Below, piece by piece: positions 27,380 through 35,576 of a stretch of 64,000 nucleotides of DNA (within the stretch, counting starts at the first letter, position 1; each line of letters begins with the position of its first letter). Origin of the DNA: Dyella sp. BiH032 (GTDB lineage Bacteria > Pseudomonadota > Gammaproteobacteria > Xanthomonadales > Rhodanobacteraceae). The notes under the pieces were generated by a model, which was given only the letters and a program-made list of their open reading frames with translations, searched no databases and was not told the origin of the DNA. Location: assembly GCF_031954525.1 (NCBI RefSeq), contig NZ_CP134867.1, positions 248,001 through 312,000 of the forward strand, given 5' to 3'. Made by a program: the position numbers and the translations under genes.

Positions 27380-28864
27380 ATGGCCCGGCTCGTCATCGTC
27401 GTCGAGAAAGCCTCCGACTGGAGTTCCTACTACCCGTCCGTCGACGTGGTCACGGCGATGGACTACCTGCGCGAGCCGGTCTCCGCCGACGACGAACGCA
27501 CGCACGTCATCAACCTCTGCCGCAACTACAAGTACCTCGGCACCGGCTACTACGTTTCGCTGCTGGGCGAGGCGCGCGGCCACAAGGTGATGCCCTCGGT
27601 GCGCACGGTGAACGACCTGCGCCGCCGCTCGCTGTACGGCCTGGACATCGAGGACCTCAACCAGAAGCTCACGCACTTCCTGCCGGCCGGCGGCCGCGAC
27701 ACCACCGATTTCGGCATCCTGGTGTACTTCGGCGAGACCGCCTACACCGCGTTGCAGGACCTCGCGCGCCAGGTGTTCGAACTGTTTCCGTGCCCGCTCT
27801 TGCGCATCGAGTTCGAGCGCGACCGCGTGTGGCAGGTCAGCTCGATCAAGCCCGTCGGCCTGCATACCCTGGACGACGCCCAGGAAGACGCCTTCGCCGA
27901 GGCGCTGGACCACTTCTCCAAGAAGCTGTGGCGCAAGCCTAAGGCGCGCAAGCGCTACCGCTACGACATCGCCATGCTGGTCGACCCGAACGAAGTCATG
28001 CCGCCATCCAACAAGAAGGCGCTGAAGTCCTTCGTGCAGGCCGGCAAGGAGCTGGGGATCGAGGTCGACCCGATCGGCAAGAACGACTACCAGCGCCTGG
28101 CCGAGTACGACGGCCTGTTCATCCGCGAGACCACCGCCAGCGACAACCACACCTACCGCTTCGCGCACCGCGCCGAGAAGGAAGGCATGGTGGTGATCGA
28201 CGACCCCAGTTCCATCCTCCGCTGCACCAACAAGATCTACCTCAACGACCTGATGGTGTCGCGCAAGCTCGCTGTGCCCAAGACGGAGATCCTCTACCGC
28301 GAGGACACCAAGGGCCTGAAGGAAATCGCCGCGCGTCTGGGCTATCCGCTGGTGCTGAAGATCCCGGACGGCTCCTTCTCGCGCGGCGTGATGAAGGTGG
28401 AGGACGAGCAGGCGCTGGAAAAGGCGGCCGGCGAACTGTTCCAGCACAGCGCACTGCTGCTGGCGCAGGAATTCCTCTACACCGAGTTCGACTGGCGCAT
28501 CGGCGTACTCAATCGCGAGGCGCTGTACGCCTGCAAGTACTACATGTCGCGCGGCCACTGGCAGATCTACAACCATGGCGCCAAGGGCACGGACAAGTCC
28601 GGCGGCTTCGAAACCATCCCCGTGCGCGATGCGCCGGCGGACGTGGTGAAGCTGGCGCTGAAGGCCACGCAGGGCATCGGCGACGGCCTCTACGGCGTGG
28701 ACATCAAGCAGGTGGAAGGTCGCCCCGTGGTGATCGAAGTGAATGACAACCCGTCGATCGATGCGGGTGTCGAGGATGCCTACCTGGGCGAGGATCTCTA
28801 TCTGCGCATCATGCAGGAGTTCCTGCGGCGCATGGAGCGCAAGCGGCTGGGCATCGCCGACTGA
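27380..28864 (+). CDS. RimK-like ATP-grasp ligase with RLAN N-terminal domain
   Basis: A 494-residue ATP-dependent carboxylate-amine ligase of the RimK type. The N-terminal ~180 residues match the RimK-like ATP-grasp N-terminal (RLAN) pattern: LVIVVEKASDWSSYYPSVDV and INLCRNYKYLGTGYYVSLLG. The ATP-grasp fold follows, with YPLVLKIPDGSFSRGVMKV (ATP-binding lysine and glycine-rich loop, about 325-343), and VIEVNDNPSIDAGVED near residue 455 with the Mg-binding Glu and Asn. Such enzymes add amino acids to a peptide or protein; the target is unknown. The promoter region (27136-27379) is shared with the divergent GNAT gene. Confidence 0.9.
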   Translation: MARLVIVVEKASDWSSYYPSVDVVTAMDYLREPVSADDERTHVINLCRNYKYLGTGYYVSLLGEARGHKVMPSVRTVNDLRRRSLYGLDIEDLNQKLTHFLPAGGRDTTDFGILVYFGETAYTALQDLARQVFELFPCPLLRIEFERDRVWQVSSIKPVGLHTLDDAQEDAFAEALDHFSKKLWRKPKARKRYRYDIAMLVDPNEVMPPSNKKALKSFVQAGKELGIEVDPIGKNDYQRLAEYDGLFIRETTASDNHTYRFAHRAEKEGMVVIDDPSSILRCTNKIYLNDLMVSRKLAVPKTEILYREDTKGLKEIAARLGYPLVLKIPDGSFSRGVMKVEDEQALEKAAGELFQHSALLLAQEFLYTEFDWRIGVLNREALYACKYYMSRGHWQIYNHGAKGTDKSGGFETIPVRDAPADVVKLALKATQGIGDGLYGVDIKQVEGRPVVIEVNDNPSIDAGVEDAYLGEDLYLRIMQEFLRRMERKRLGIAD

Positions 28865-28874
28865 GGTTCGGGCG

Positions 28875-28904
28875 GTCCCGGCACCCGTCCTGGGTCGCCG
28901 GGAC
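28875..28904 (+). terminator. Strong hairpin after the ATP-grasp gene
   Basis: Stem GTCCCGGC / GCCGGGAC (28875-28882 and 28897-28904), with inner ACCC/GGGT pairing, lies 11 bp after the stop codon. A second hairpin, GGCGCGCG / CGCGCGCC, is at 28976-28994. Neither has a T-tract, so these may be processing or pausing structures rather than classical terminators. Confidence 0.45.
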
Positions 28905-29028
28905 TCGAAGGCGCTGCTCCCTGCGCCGCGCCGACGGGTGCACGGCCTTCATGGCCGCCGTCGCGCTTCCCTGATGGCGCGCGTCCCGCGCGCCAAAGCT
29001 CCACTGCCAAGCGGAAGTCGTCAAGAAC

Positions 29029-29286
29029 TCAGTGCCAGATGGCCTGGCGCTGGCGGGGGCGGCGCGTGCGCGCCAGTGCGAGCAGATCGCGCGGCAGGCG
29101 CGGTTCCAGCACCAGCAGCAGCGCCAGCGGGGCGCCGACCAGCCAGAACGCGGGCGTCCAGCCGAGCAGGTCGGTGCGGGCCGGCACCAGCGTGGTCAGC
29201 AACAGCACGGCACCGGCCAGCAGCCACAGCAGGGCGCCGGCAACGAGGCGGTGGTGGCGGGAGGCATCGGTAGGCTGCGTACGCAT
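29029..29286 (-). CDS. Small membrane protein, hypothetical
   Basis: An 85-residue protein beginning MRTQPTDASRHHRLVAGALL with two hydrophobic helices (about residues 14-34 and 43-62) and a basic tail rich in Arg, so probably an inner-membrane protein with its C-terminus in the cytosol. An upstream in-frame Met at 29334 would add 16 residues. No family is recognised. It lies between the ATP-grasp ligase and aroE, convergent with the former and divergent from the latter. Confidence 0.6.
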   Translation of the reverse strand: MRTQPTDASRHHRLVAGALLWLLAGAVLLLTTLVPARTDLLGWTPAFWLVGAPLALLLVLEPRLPRDLLALARTRRPRQRQAIWH

Positions 29287-29527
29287 GGCGGCGGTCCGTC
29301 GGGGGTCGATGAGTGCAGCTTGCGGGCGCTCCATCTCACGGACTGCGACCGCCGCGACGGCGCCGTCTCCGGTGGCCGCGGTCTCGCTTTCGCCGGCCGA
29401 CGCGGACGCGTCCTTCTTCCCCGGTCTTCTCTCTGCGCGGCTCGCCGGCGGCGGCGGGGATTAGAATGCCCGGCTGCGGCCGGCCGCCTGCCTCGCGGCG
29501 ACCGCCATTCATTCCAAGGAGCACTTG

Positions 29528-30358
29528 ATGAGCGCAGCGCAGTTCGCCGTCTTCGGCCACCCGATCGCCCATTCCCTGTCGCCGCAGATCCACCAGGCGT
29601 TCGCGCGGCAGTTCGGCATCGCGCTGGAGTACCGCACCATCGATGCGGCACCGGCCGAGTTTCCGGCCCGTGCGCGGCGCTTCTTCGCCGAAGGCGGCCG
29701 CGGCGCCAATGTCACGCTTCCGCATAAGGCGGCCGCGTTCGAGCTGGCCGACGAGCGCAGCGAAGCGGCCACGCGCGCCGGCACGGCCAATGTGCTCACA
29801 CCGCTGGGGGACGGACGCATCGCCGCGCATAACACTGACGGAGATGGCCTGGTGCGCGACCTTGCCGAGCGCCATCGCGTGGACCTGCGCGGACACGACG
29901 CCCTGCTGCTCGGCGCGGGCGGCGCGGCGCGCGGCGTGGCCTGGGCCCTGCTCGATGCCGGCGTGCGCACGCTCACCATCGTCAACCGCACGCCGGAAAC
30001 CGCCGACGCGCTGGCCGATGCCATTGGCGATCCGGCCCGTGCGCATACGCGCTACTGGGAGGACCTGGACGACATCGGCAGCTTCGACCTGATCATCAAC
30101 GCCACCTCCGCCGGCGTGCTGGGCAAGCCGCTGGATCTGCCGTTCGGCTTCGTCGGCAACCGCGCCACCTGCTATGACCTCTCCTACGGCAAGGCCGCGG
30201 CCGGTTTCCTCGCCTGGGCGAAGGCCGCGAACGCACGCTATGCCTTCGATGGCTTGGGCATGCTGGTAGAGACCGCCGCGGACGCCTTCCAGCTGTGGCA
30301 CGGCAAGCGGCCGGACACCGATCCCGTCTACGGCGAACTGCGCCGGCAATACGGCTGA
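29528..30358 (+). CDS. aroE: Shikimate dehydrogenase
   Basis: NADP-dependent reduction of 3-dehydroshikimate to shikimate in aromatic amino-acid synthesis. The 276-residue protein contains the substrate motif GHPIAHSLSPQIHQ (residues about 9-22), NVTLPHK with the catalytic Lys (about residue 67), the Rossmann loop GAGGAARGV (near 130) and NATSAGV. The ATG at 29528 is one codon after an in-frame TTG; AAGGAG at 29516-29521 fits the ATG. It is followed 3 bp later by a cysteine-cluster protein gene, probably cotranscribed. Confidence 0.96.
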   Translation: MSAAQFAVFGHPIAHSLSPQIHQAFARQFGIALEYRTIDAAPAEFPARARRFFAEGGRGANVTLPHKAAAFELADERSEAATRAGTANVLTPLGDGRIAAHNTDGDGLVRDLAERHRVDLRGHDALLLGAGGAARGVAWALLDAGVRTLTIVNRTPETADALADAIGDPARAHTRYWEDLDDIGSFDLIINATSAGVLGKPLDLPFGFVGNRATCYDLSYGKAAAGFLAWAKAANARYAFDGLGMLVETAADAFQLWHGKRPDTDPVYGELRRQYG

Positions 30359-30361
30359 TCC

Positions 30362-30637
30362 ATGAGCCTGGCCTGCCGACCCGGCTGCGGCGCCTGCTGC
30401 ATCGCCCCTTCGATCAGCTCCGCGATCCCCGGCATGCCGAACGGCAAGCCGGCGGGCGTGCGCTGCGCTCAGCTGACCGAGGACAACCGCTGCGCCATCT
30501 TCGGCCGGCCCGAGCGCCCGGCCGTCTGCTCCAGCCTGCGGCCCGAGCCGGCCATGTGCGGCGCGGACCGCGGACATGCGCTGGCCTACCTGCGCGCGAT
30601 GGACGAAGCGACCTCGCCCTGGCCGCGCTCCGCCTGA
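30362..30637 (+). CDS. YkgJ-type zinc/iron-chelating cysteine-cluster protein
   Basis: A 91-residue cytosolic protein with the N-terminal cluster CRPGCGACC (about residues 5-13) and further Cys in VRCAQL, NRCAIF, AVCSSL and AMCGAD, the spacing of the YkgJ/CxxCxxCC family (UPF0153). Members bind Zn or Fe-S; the function is undefined. The ATG at 30362 is only 3 bp after the aroE stop, so it depends on aroE transcription. Confidence 0.85.
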   Translation: MSLACRPGCGACCIAPSISSAIPGMPNGKPAGVRCAQLTEDNRCAIFGRPERPAVCSSLRPEPAMCGADRGHALAYLRAMDEATSPWPRSA

Positions 30638-30646
30638 TGCACGCCC

Positions 30647-30674
30647 TTAGACGTCTAATTTTTTGGACGTCTAA
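30647..30674. promoter_or_regulatory. Palindromic element, met-box-like or hairpin
   Basis: TTAGACGTC (30647-30655) and GACGTCTAA (30666-30674) form a perfect 9-bp inverted repeat around a T-rich spacer. The octamers AGACGTCT (30649-30656) and GGACGTCT (30665-30672) are 16 bp apart, resembling two MetJ met-boxes in register with a degenerate middle box. Alternatively it is a hairpin ending the aroE unit. It lies about 100 bp before the PNGase A-like gene. Confidence 0.4.
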
Positions 30675-30773
30675 AGCGCTCCGCCGGCAAGCGGCCCTCC
30701 GCAAGCTCCTGCGAAGTTCCGCGTGTTAGCGTGCGCGGCGCAGGGGGGCTACATCATGCGGGGAGTAAGCATC

Positions 30774-32549
30774 ATGTCGTCGAAAGGTTTCGTACGTCTG
30801 GGGCCGGCGATTGCGGGGTTGCTGGCGGCATTGGGGAGCATCGGGGCGGCCCATGCCGCGGCGGGCGATCCGCCGATCGGCACGCGCGGCGTGGTCGTGG
30901 CCGACCCGACGGTGCCGCGCCCGTCCGGCACGCCATGCGTGGTGCAGTTGTTCAACGACGTCAGCTTCGACGACTTCAATGCACGCCCTTATGACTACGC
31001 ACCGCCGACTGGCTGCCAGGGGCGCTGGTCCAAGGTGGTGCTGGAAGCGGATTTCTCGGTGACCGCGGGCCGCCAGTACGACCGCACCGCCACCTTGTGG
31101 CTGGGCGGCGTCAACTTGTACTTCGGCACGACGCAGGAACCCTCGGCAGCGGTGTCGCCGAGCTGGCACGTGGAGCGCGACCTCACCGATTACGACGCCC
31201 TGCTGCGCAACGCCGGCAAGGGCCAGGCGGTGATCGGGAACCTGGTCAACGGCACGTATACCGGCGTCATCCACGGTAGCGCGCGCTTGCTGTTCTATCC
31301 CGCCTCGCTGCTCGCGCCGCCGGCACCGGTGCCGGACGCGGTGTATCCGTTGGGCGCCGATCCGGTCGGCAGCACAGTGTCGCTCAATACCTCCGCCGAC
31401 AAGCTGTCGAAGACGCTGACTCTGCCGCGCAACGTCGTACGCGCCTATCTGGACGTGTTCGCGCAGAGCCAGGGCGGCGACGAGTTCTGGTACACCTGCG
31501 TGCCGGACGAATACGCCGCGCAGACACAGGAATGCGGCGGCGGCAACTTCCGCGAGGCCGAGGTGAGCATCGACGGCCAGCCGGCCGGCGTCGCGCCGGT
31601 CTATCCGTGGATCTACACCGGCGGCATCGATCCGTACCTGTGGCGACCGACACCCGGCGTGCAGACGCTCAACTTCATGCCCTATCGCGTCGACCTCACG
31701 CCGTTCGCCGGCCGGCTCAGCGATGGACAGCCGCACGAAGTCGCGGTGAACGTGGCCGGAGCACATGGCTACTTCTCCGCCACCGCCGCGCTGCTGGTCT
31801 ATCGCGATCCTCACCTGAAGCAGGTCCTCGGTGGCATCACGCGCAATACGCTCGTCGGACAGGCGCCGACGCCGGTGATCGGCAGCACGCTGTCGACCGA
31901 CGGCAGCGGCAATGTCACCGGCGACGTCACGACCAAGCTGACGCGGCAGTTCGTCATCGAAGGCTATGCCGTCACCTCCAAGGGTCGCGTGGTCAGCTCG
32001 GTCGCGCAGACGGTCGGCTTCGACGACACGCAAAGCTTCGTCATCGACGCCGATACCTTCCACCAGGTCAGCGACCAGCTCACCCAGGTGGACAGCGTGA
32101 GCAAGAGCCAGCTCGGCGCGGTGCTCACGGAGCAGGTGCGCCAGCGGGCCGCCTATCCGCTGCACGTGGATTACAACCAGCAGCTGGCGGCCGACGGCAG
32201 CCTTAGCGCGGCCACCACCGTGCACCAGGGCTATACCAGCCATGCGGAGCGTCGCTGGTTGGGCTTCACCGTGTATTCGGCGGACCTGAGCAACACCGTC
32301 GACAGCGGCGACACGCTGAACTTCGACGCGAACGGCGCGCTGACCAGCCATACCGGCCAGCATAGTTCGCAGAGCTTCGCCTTCGGCGACAACCTGGGCA
32401 GCTGCTATCGAGTCGACCTGACCACCGACACCGGTGCGCTCACCAGCTATGCCTCCGGCACCGGCTGTGCGAACGGCCAGAATCGCGTGTGGTGGATCGC
32501 ACACCCGGACGGTTCCCCGGACAGCCGCAACCTCCAGGTGAACTGGTAA
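30774..32549 (+). CDS. Secreted PNGase A-like peptide-N4-asparagine amidase
   Basis: A 591-residue exported protein (MSSKGFVRLGPAIAGLLAAL..., cleavage near AHA/A). Residues about 30-380 match the peptide N-acetyl-beta-D-glucosaminyl asparagine amidase A family known from plants and fungi, with the diagnostic segments GGDEFWYTCVPDEY, PWIYTGGIDPYLWRP and YRVDLTPFAGRLSDG. Such enzymes release N-glycans from glycoproteins. The C-terminal ~200 residues are beta-rich and unassigned. ATG 30774 has GGGAG at 30761-30765; an alternative ATG lies at 30756. It may help the bacterium use plant or fungal glycoproteins (inference). Confidence 0.85.
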   Translation: MSSKGFVRLGPAIAGLLAALGSIGAAHAAAGDPPIGTRGVVVADPTVPRPSGTPCVVQLFNDVSFDDFNARPYDYAPPTGCQGRWSKVVLEADFSVTAGRQYDRTATLWLGGVNLYFGTTQEPSAAVSPSWHVERDLTDYDALLRNAGKGQAVIGNLVNGTYTGVIHGSARLLFYPASLLAPPAPVPDAVYPLGADPVGSTVSLNTSADKLSKTLTLPRNVVRAYLDVFAQSQGGDEFWYTCVPDEYAAQTQECGGGNFREAEVSIDGQPAGVAPVYPWIYTGGIDPYLWRPTPGVQTLNFMPYRVDLTPFAGRLSDGQPHEVAVNVAGAHGYFSATAALLVYRDPHLKQVLGGITRNTLVGQAPTPVIGSTLSTDGSGNVTGDVTTKLTRQFVIEGYAVTSKGRVVSSVAQTVGFDDTQSFVIDADTFHQVSDQLTQVDSVSKSQLGAVLTEQVRQRAAYPLHVDYNQQLAADGSLSAATTVHQGYTSHAERRWLGFTVYSADLSNTVDSGDTLNFDANGALTSHTGQHSSQSFAFGDNLGSCYRVDLTTDTGALTSYASGTGCANGQNRVWWIAHPDGSPDSRNLQVNW

Positions 32550-32655
32550 GTCATCGCGCGCGCCGCCCCGCCGGCGGCGCGCGTCTGGCGGGCAACATCC
32601 CCGCAACATCGTCTCTCTAAGCTGGCGCGCCCCGCGTCCCCACGCCCGGAACCGC

Positions 32656-33603
32656 ATGCCAGCCCCACGCCCCCGCCGCGCCGAAGGCGCGACTCGTTAT
32701 GCCCTGTTGATCGTGCTCGTGCTGCTGGCCGGCGCCGGCGGCGTGGTCGCCTGGATACTCAAGGCCAATCGCGACGTGCCCGCGTTGCCGGCCGCTACGG
32801 TGGCGGAAAGCGGCGAGATCCATCGCGACGGCCCATATGCCGATGTCACCCGGCTGCTGCTGCAGGCGCGCCACGCGGTGGCGCAGCAGCGCCTGCTCGC
32901 GCCCGAAGGAGACAACGCGGTGGAATGGTATTTGCGCGTACTGAAGCAGGAACCGCGCAACCAGGCCGCGCAGGATGCATTGCGCGAACTGTTTCCGTTC
33001 GCCGCGACGGCCGCCGAGCAGACCATCGGCCAGGGCAACGCGGCCGAAGCGCAGCGGCAGATCGACCTGCTTTCGCGCGCCGACCCGACCAACTACACCC
33101 TCACCATGCTGCGCGCCAAGCTGCAGGCCCAGCTCCAGGTGGCGGACGACCAGCGGCGCCGCGAGGAGCTCGCGCAGGCCGCTTCGCCGAAAGCGTCTTC
33201 TCATCTGGCCGCGCCGTCGCCGGTCGCCGCGCCACCGGCGCCATCCGTGCCTGTCGCACCCGTCCCACTGGATCCTGCGCCCGATGCGAGGCCGGTCGCG
33301 GCGGCAGCAAAAGAGACCCATGTATCTGCGCCCGCGAGCACGTCGCCGGTGCTCAAGCGCCGCGTGGAACCTTACTACCCCGCCGACGCCCGTCGTACGC
33401 GCCGCCAGGGCTGGGTGGACGTGCGCTTCGTGGTGGAAACCGATGGCTCGGTCAGCCATGCCGGCGTGGTCGATGCGGACCCGCGCAATGTGTTCGACCG
33501 CGCGGCCTTGAGCGCGGTGGAGCGATGGCAATTCGCGCCCGGCACGCGCGATGGCGCGCCGGCGCCGATGGAAGTGCGCCAGCGCATCGACTTTCGGCTG
33601 TGA
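32656..33603 (+). CDS. TonB-like energy transducer (TonB C-terminal domain)
   Basis: A 315-residue inner-membrane-anchored periplasmic protein. One helix (residues about 13-34) is followed by a helical repeat-like region (about 55-180) with a TPR-like feel (VEWYLRVLKQEPRNQAAQDA), a Pro/Ala/Val-rich linker (about 185-230) and a C-terminal TonB domain, RVEPYYPADARRTRRQGWVD...VERWQFAPGT. It probably energises an outer-membrane receptor. exbB and exbD are not adjacent. The helical region has a clear paralogue at 34070-34627. Confidence 0.85.
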   Translation: MPAPRPRRAEGATRYALLIVLVLLAGAGGVVAWILKANRDVPALPAATVAESGEIHRDGPYADVTRLLLQARHAVAQQRLLAPEGDNAVEWYLRVLKQEPRNQAAQDALRELFPFAATAAEQTIGQGNAAEAQRQIDLLSRADPTNYTLTMLRAKLQAQLQVADDQRRREELAQAASPKASSHLAAPSPVAAPPAPSVPVAPVPLDPAPDARPVAAAAKETHVSAPASTSPVLKRRVEPYYPADARRTRRQGWVDVRFVVETDGSVSHAGVVDADPRNVFDRAALSAVERWQFAPGTRDGAPAPMEVRQRIDFRL

Positions 33604-33653
33604 GCAGCGCGCGAGCGCATAATCGCCCGCGGCACCCACGGAGGAGAACGCTC

Positions 33654-33947
33654 ATGCGCAAGGCCACGCTCGCCCTGTTCCTGCTCGCCGCGTCCATCGC
33701 GACCGGCGGCTGTCACGACATGGCCAAGGCCGATGCCCGGCCGGTGGCCGGCTACGTTACCGACATGGCCGGCTTCGACGCCTTCATCGCCACGCATCCC
33801 ACACCGGAACAGTTCCGCGCCAAGTACCCCGACGTACTGCTGGTGACGCCCGGCACCATGACCACCATGGAAGTGCGCAGCAATAACAGCCGCTACTTCC
33901 CCGAGCTGGACAAGGACGGCCACATCATCGGCGGCCGATTCGGCTGA
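33654..33947 (+). CDS. Small lipoprotein, hypothetical
   Basis: A 97-residue protein beginning MRKATLALFLLAASIATGGC, a lipoprotein signal with lipobox TGGC (Cys20). The mature part includes FIATHPTPEQFRAKYPDVLL and TTMEVRSNNSRYFPELDKDG. I do not recognise the family. GGAGGAGAA at 33641-33649 is a good ribosome-binding site and CATAAT at 33618-33623 a possible -10. It lies between two paralogous TonB-like genes, so a role in the same envelope complex is possible. Confidence 0.75.
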   Translation: MRKATLALFLLAASIATGGCHDMAKADARPVAGYVTDMAGFDAFIATHPTPEQFRAKYPDVLLVTPGTMTTMEVRSNNSRYFPELDKDGHIIGGRFG

Positions 33948-34069
33948 TCGTCACAAAGCGATTGCCAACGACGTCACATCGCTGACATCTGCCACGGCTA
34001 CCGTGGCGCGCCGCCGGACCACGCGAAACGCGTCCACCCGGCGGCGCTCCATTCCAACGGCCAGGTGTC

Positions 34070-34627
34070 ATGTCCCGTGCGTTTGCCGCCGCGTTTCCCC
34101 GGCGCGGCCTGCTTGTCGTTTCCCTCGCATTGATGGTCGCGGCGGCCGTGGCCGCATTCGCGCTGCTGCGCACGCCCGCCGTGGACGGCGCGGACCATCA
34201 GGCCAAGGGACCGGCAGCCGCGGCCAGCAGCGGCGGACAGGACAGCGGGACGGCGATCATGCTCGAACTGGCCAAGACCGCGATCGCCGAGAAGCGGCTC
34301 GTCGCGCCGGCTGGCGCCAATGCCTTCGAGTTCTATCTGAGTGCGCTGCAGCTGGAGCCGAACAGCACAGCCGCGACGGAAGGCCTGCGCGAACTGTTCG
34401 AGCCGGCGGTGGACGACGTCGAGCGCGCGATCAACGACAACCATCTCGACGAGGCGCAGCGCGAGCTTGGCCTGCTGCGCGAGTTCGATGCCACGAACTA
34501 CAAGCTCGCCCTGCTTGGCGGCAAGCTGGACGCGCAGCGCCAGCTGCAGATTCGCGAGGACGAAGCGCGCGCGGCCGTGATCCAGGCGCAGGCGACGTCG
34601 GCGACTTCCTCCTCCACCGCCCGGTGA
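34070..34627 (+). CDS. Membrane-anchored paralogue of the TonB-like protein lacking the TonB domain
   Basis: A 185-residue protein with one N-terminal membrane helix (about 13-34) and a periplasmic helical region. Residues about 68-155 align with the TonB-like protein at 32656-33603: AIAEKRLVAPAGANAFEFYL against AVAQQRLLAPEGDNAVEWYL, and LLREFDATNYKLALLGGKLD against LLSRADPTNYTLTMLRAKLQ. The Pro-rich linker and TonB domain are absent; it ends in an Ala/Ser/Thr tail. It probably arose by tandem duplication and loss of the C-terminus, and may act as a partner or competitor. Confidence 0.75.
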   Translation: MSRAFAAAFPRRGLLVVSLALMVAAAVAAFALLRTPAVDGADHQAKGPAAAASSGGQDSGTAIMLELAKTAIAEKRLVAPAGANAFEFYLSALQLEPNSTAATEGLRELFEPAVDDVERAINDNHLDEAQRELGLLREFDATNYKLALLGGKLDAQRQLQIREDEARAAVIQAQATSATSSSTAR

Positions 34628-34631
34628 CATG

Positions 34632-34961
34632 TCAGCGCAGCAGCGGCCCTGCCTTGCGCAGCAGCAGGTCGACCAGTTCCGGCTGCATGAAGCCGTAGTC
34701 GTCGGGAATACCCAGCACGACGACGCGCTTGCCCTTGAGCGGCCCGGCGAAGCGCGATTGCAAGCGCCGCCGGTGGGCGTTCTCCATCACCAGGATCAGC
34801 TCCGCCCACGCGACCTGATCGGCGGACAGCGGCGTGTCGGCATCCGGCGCGAGGCCGGCCGAATCCACCTCCAGCCCAGGCCACGCGTGGAACACCTGTT
34901 CCGCCGTGGGACTGCGCAGGCGATGCCGGCTGCAGAGAAAAAGGACGCGGCGCGCGGTCAT
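34632..34961 (-). CDS. Low-molecular-weight protein-tyrosine-phosphatase-like protein
   Basis: A 109-residue protein, MTARRVLFLCSRHRLRSPTA at the start, with a CX5RS P-loop (Cys10-Ser-Arg-His-Arg-Leu-Arg-Ser) typical of low-molecular-weight phosphatases and arsenate-reductase folds. It is shorter than the usual ~150 residues and the canonical DP general-acid motif is not obvious. Its ATG overlaps the stop of the upstream gamma-carbonic anhydrase gene (ATGA), indicating translational coupling. The substrate is unknown. Confidence 0.75.
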   Translation of the reverse strand: MTARRVLFLCSRHRLRSPTAEQVFHAWPGLEVDSAGLAPDADTPLSADQVAWAELILVMENAHRRRLQSRFAGPLKGKRVVVLGIPDDYGFMQPELVDLLLRKAGPLLR

Positions 34962-35494
34962 CCGGCGGCGAGGTACTCGTCCTTCAGTCGCACGTAGTGG
35001 TCGGCCGAGTAGTGCAATTGCTCGATCTGCTTGTCGCTCAGCAAGCGCACGAACTTCGCCGGGTTGCCCACCCACAGTTCGCGTTCGCCCACCACCTTGC
35101 CTGGTGGGATGACCGCGCCCGCGGCGACGAAGCCGTACTTCTTCACCGTCGCGCCGTCGAGCACCGTGGCATGCATGCCGATCAGACAGTAGTCCTCGAT
35201 GGTGCAGGCGTGGATCACGGCGGCATGGCCGATAGTGACGCCCTCGCCGACCAGCGTGGGAAAGCCGCCGGGTGAATACGGGCCGTCGTGAGTGACGTGG
35301 ACGATGGTGCCGTCCTGCACGTTGCTGCGGGCGCCGATGCGGATGCGATGCACATCGCCGCGCAGCACGGCGCCGGGCCAGATGGAGACATCGTCGGCCA
35401 GTTCCACTGCGCCGATGACGGTGGCGGCGGGGTCCACATAGACGCGCAGGCCGAGCGTGGGGGCGATGCCCCGGTAAGTGCGGAGGTGAGTCAT
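34958..35494 (-). CDS. Gamma-carbonic anhydrase family protein (YrdA-like)
   Basis: A left-handed beta-helix protein of 178 residues from ATG 35494 (MTHLRTYRG); a start at 35503 would add three residues. Hexapeptide repeats fill most of the chain. The three metal-ligand histidines are present in VHVTHDG and TIGHAAVIHAC. Members bind Zn or Fe and some hydrate CO2, but many are of unknown activity. The gene overlaps the following phosphatase-like gene by 4 bp. Confidence 0.9.
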   Translation of the reverse strand: MTHLRTYRGIAPTLGLRVYVDPAATVIGAVELADDVSIWPGAVLRGDVHRIRIGARSNVQDGTIVHVTHDGPYSPGGFPTLVGEGVTIGHAAVIHACTIEDYCLIGMHATVLDGATVKKYGFVAAGAVIPPGKVVGERELWVGNPAKFVRLLSDKQIEQLHYSADHYVRLKDEYLAAG

Positions 35495-35576
35495 GGCCGC
35501 CATGGTAGCGGCAGGACCGCGGCAAAGCCTCCGTTCGCCGCTGAGCGGGCGGTACAGGCGCTTCCGTCGCCGCCCT

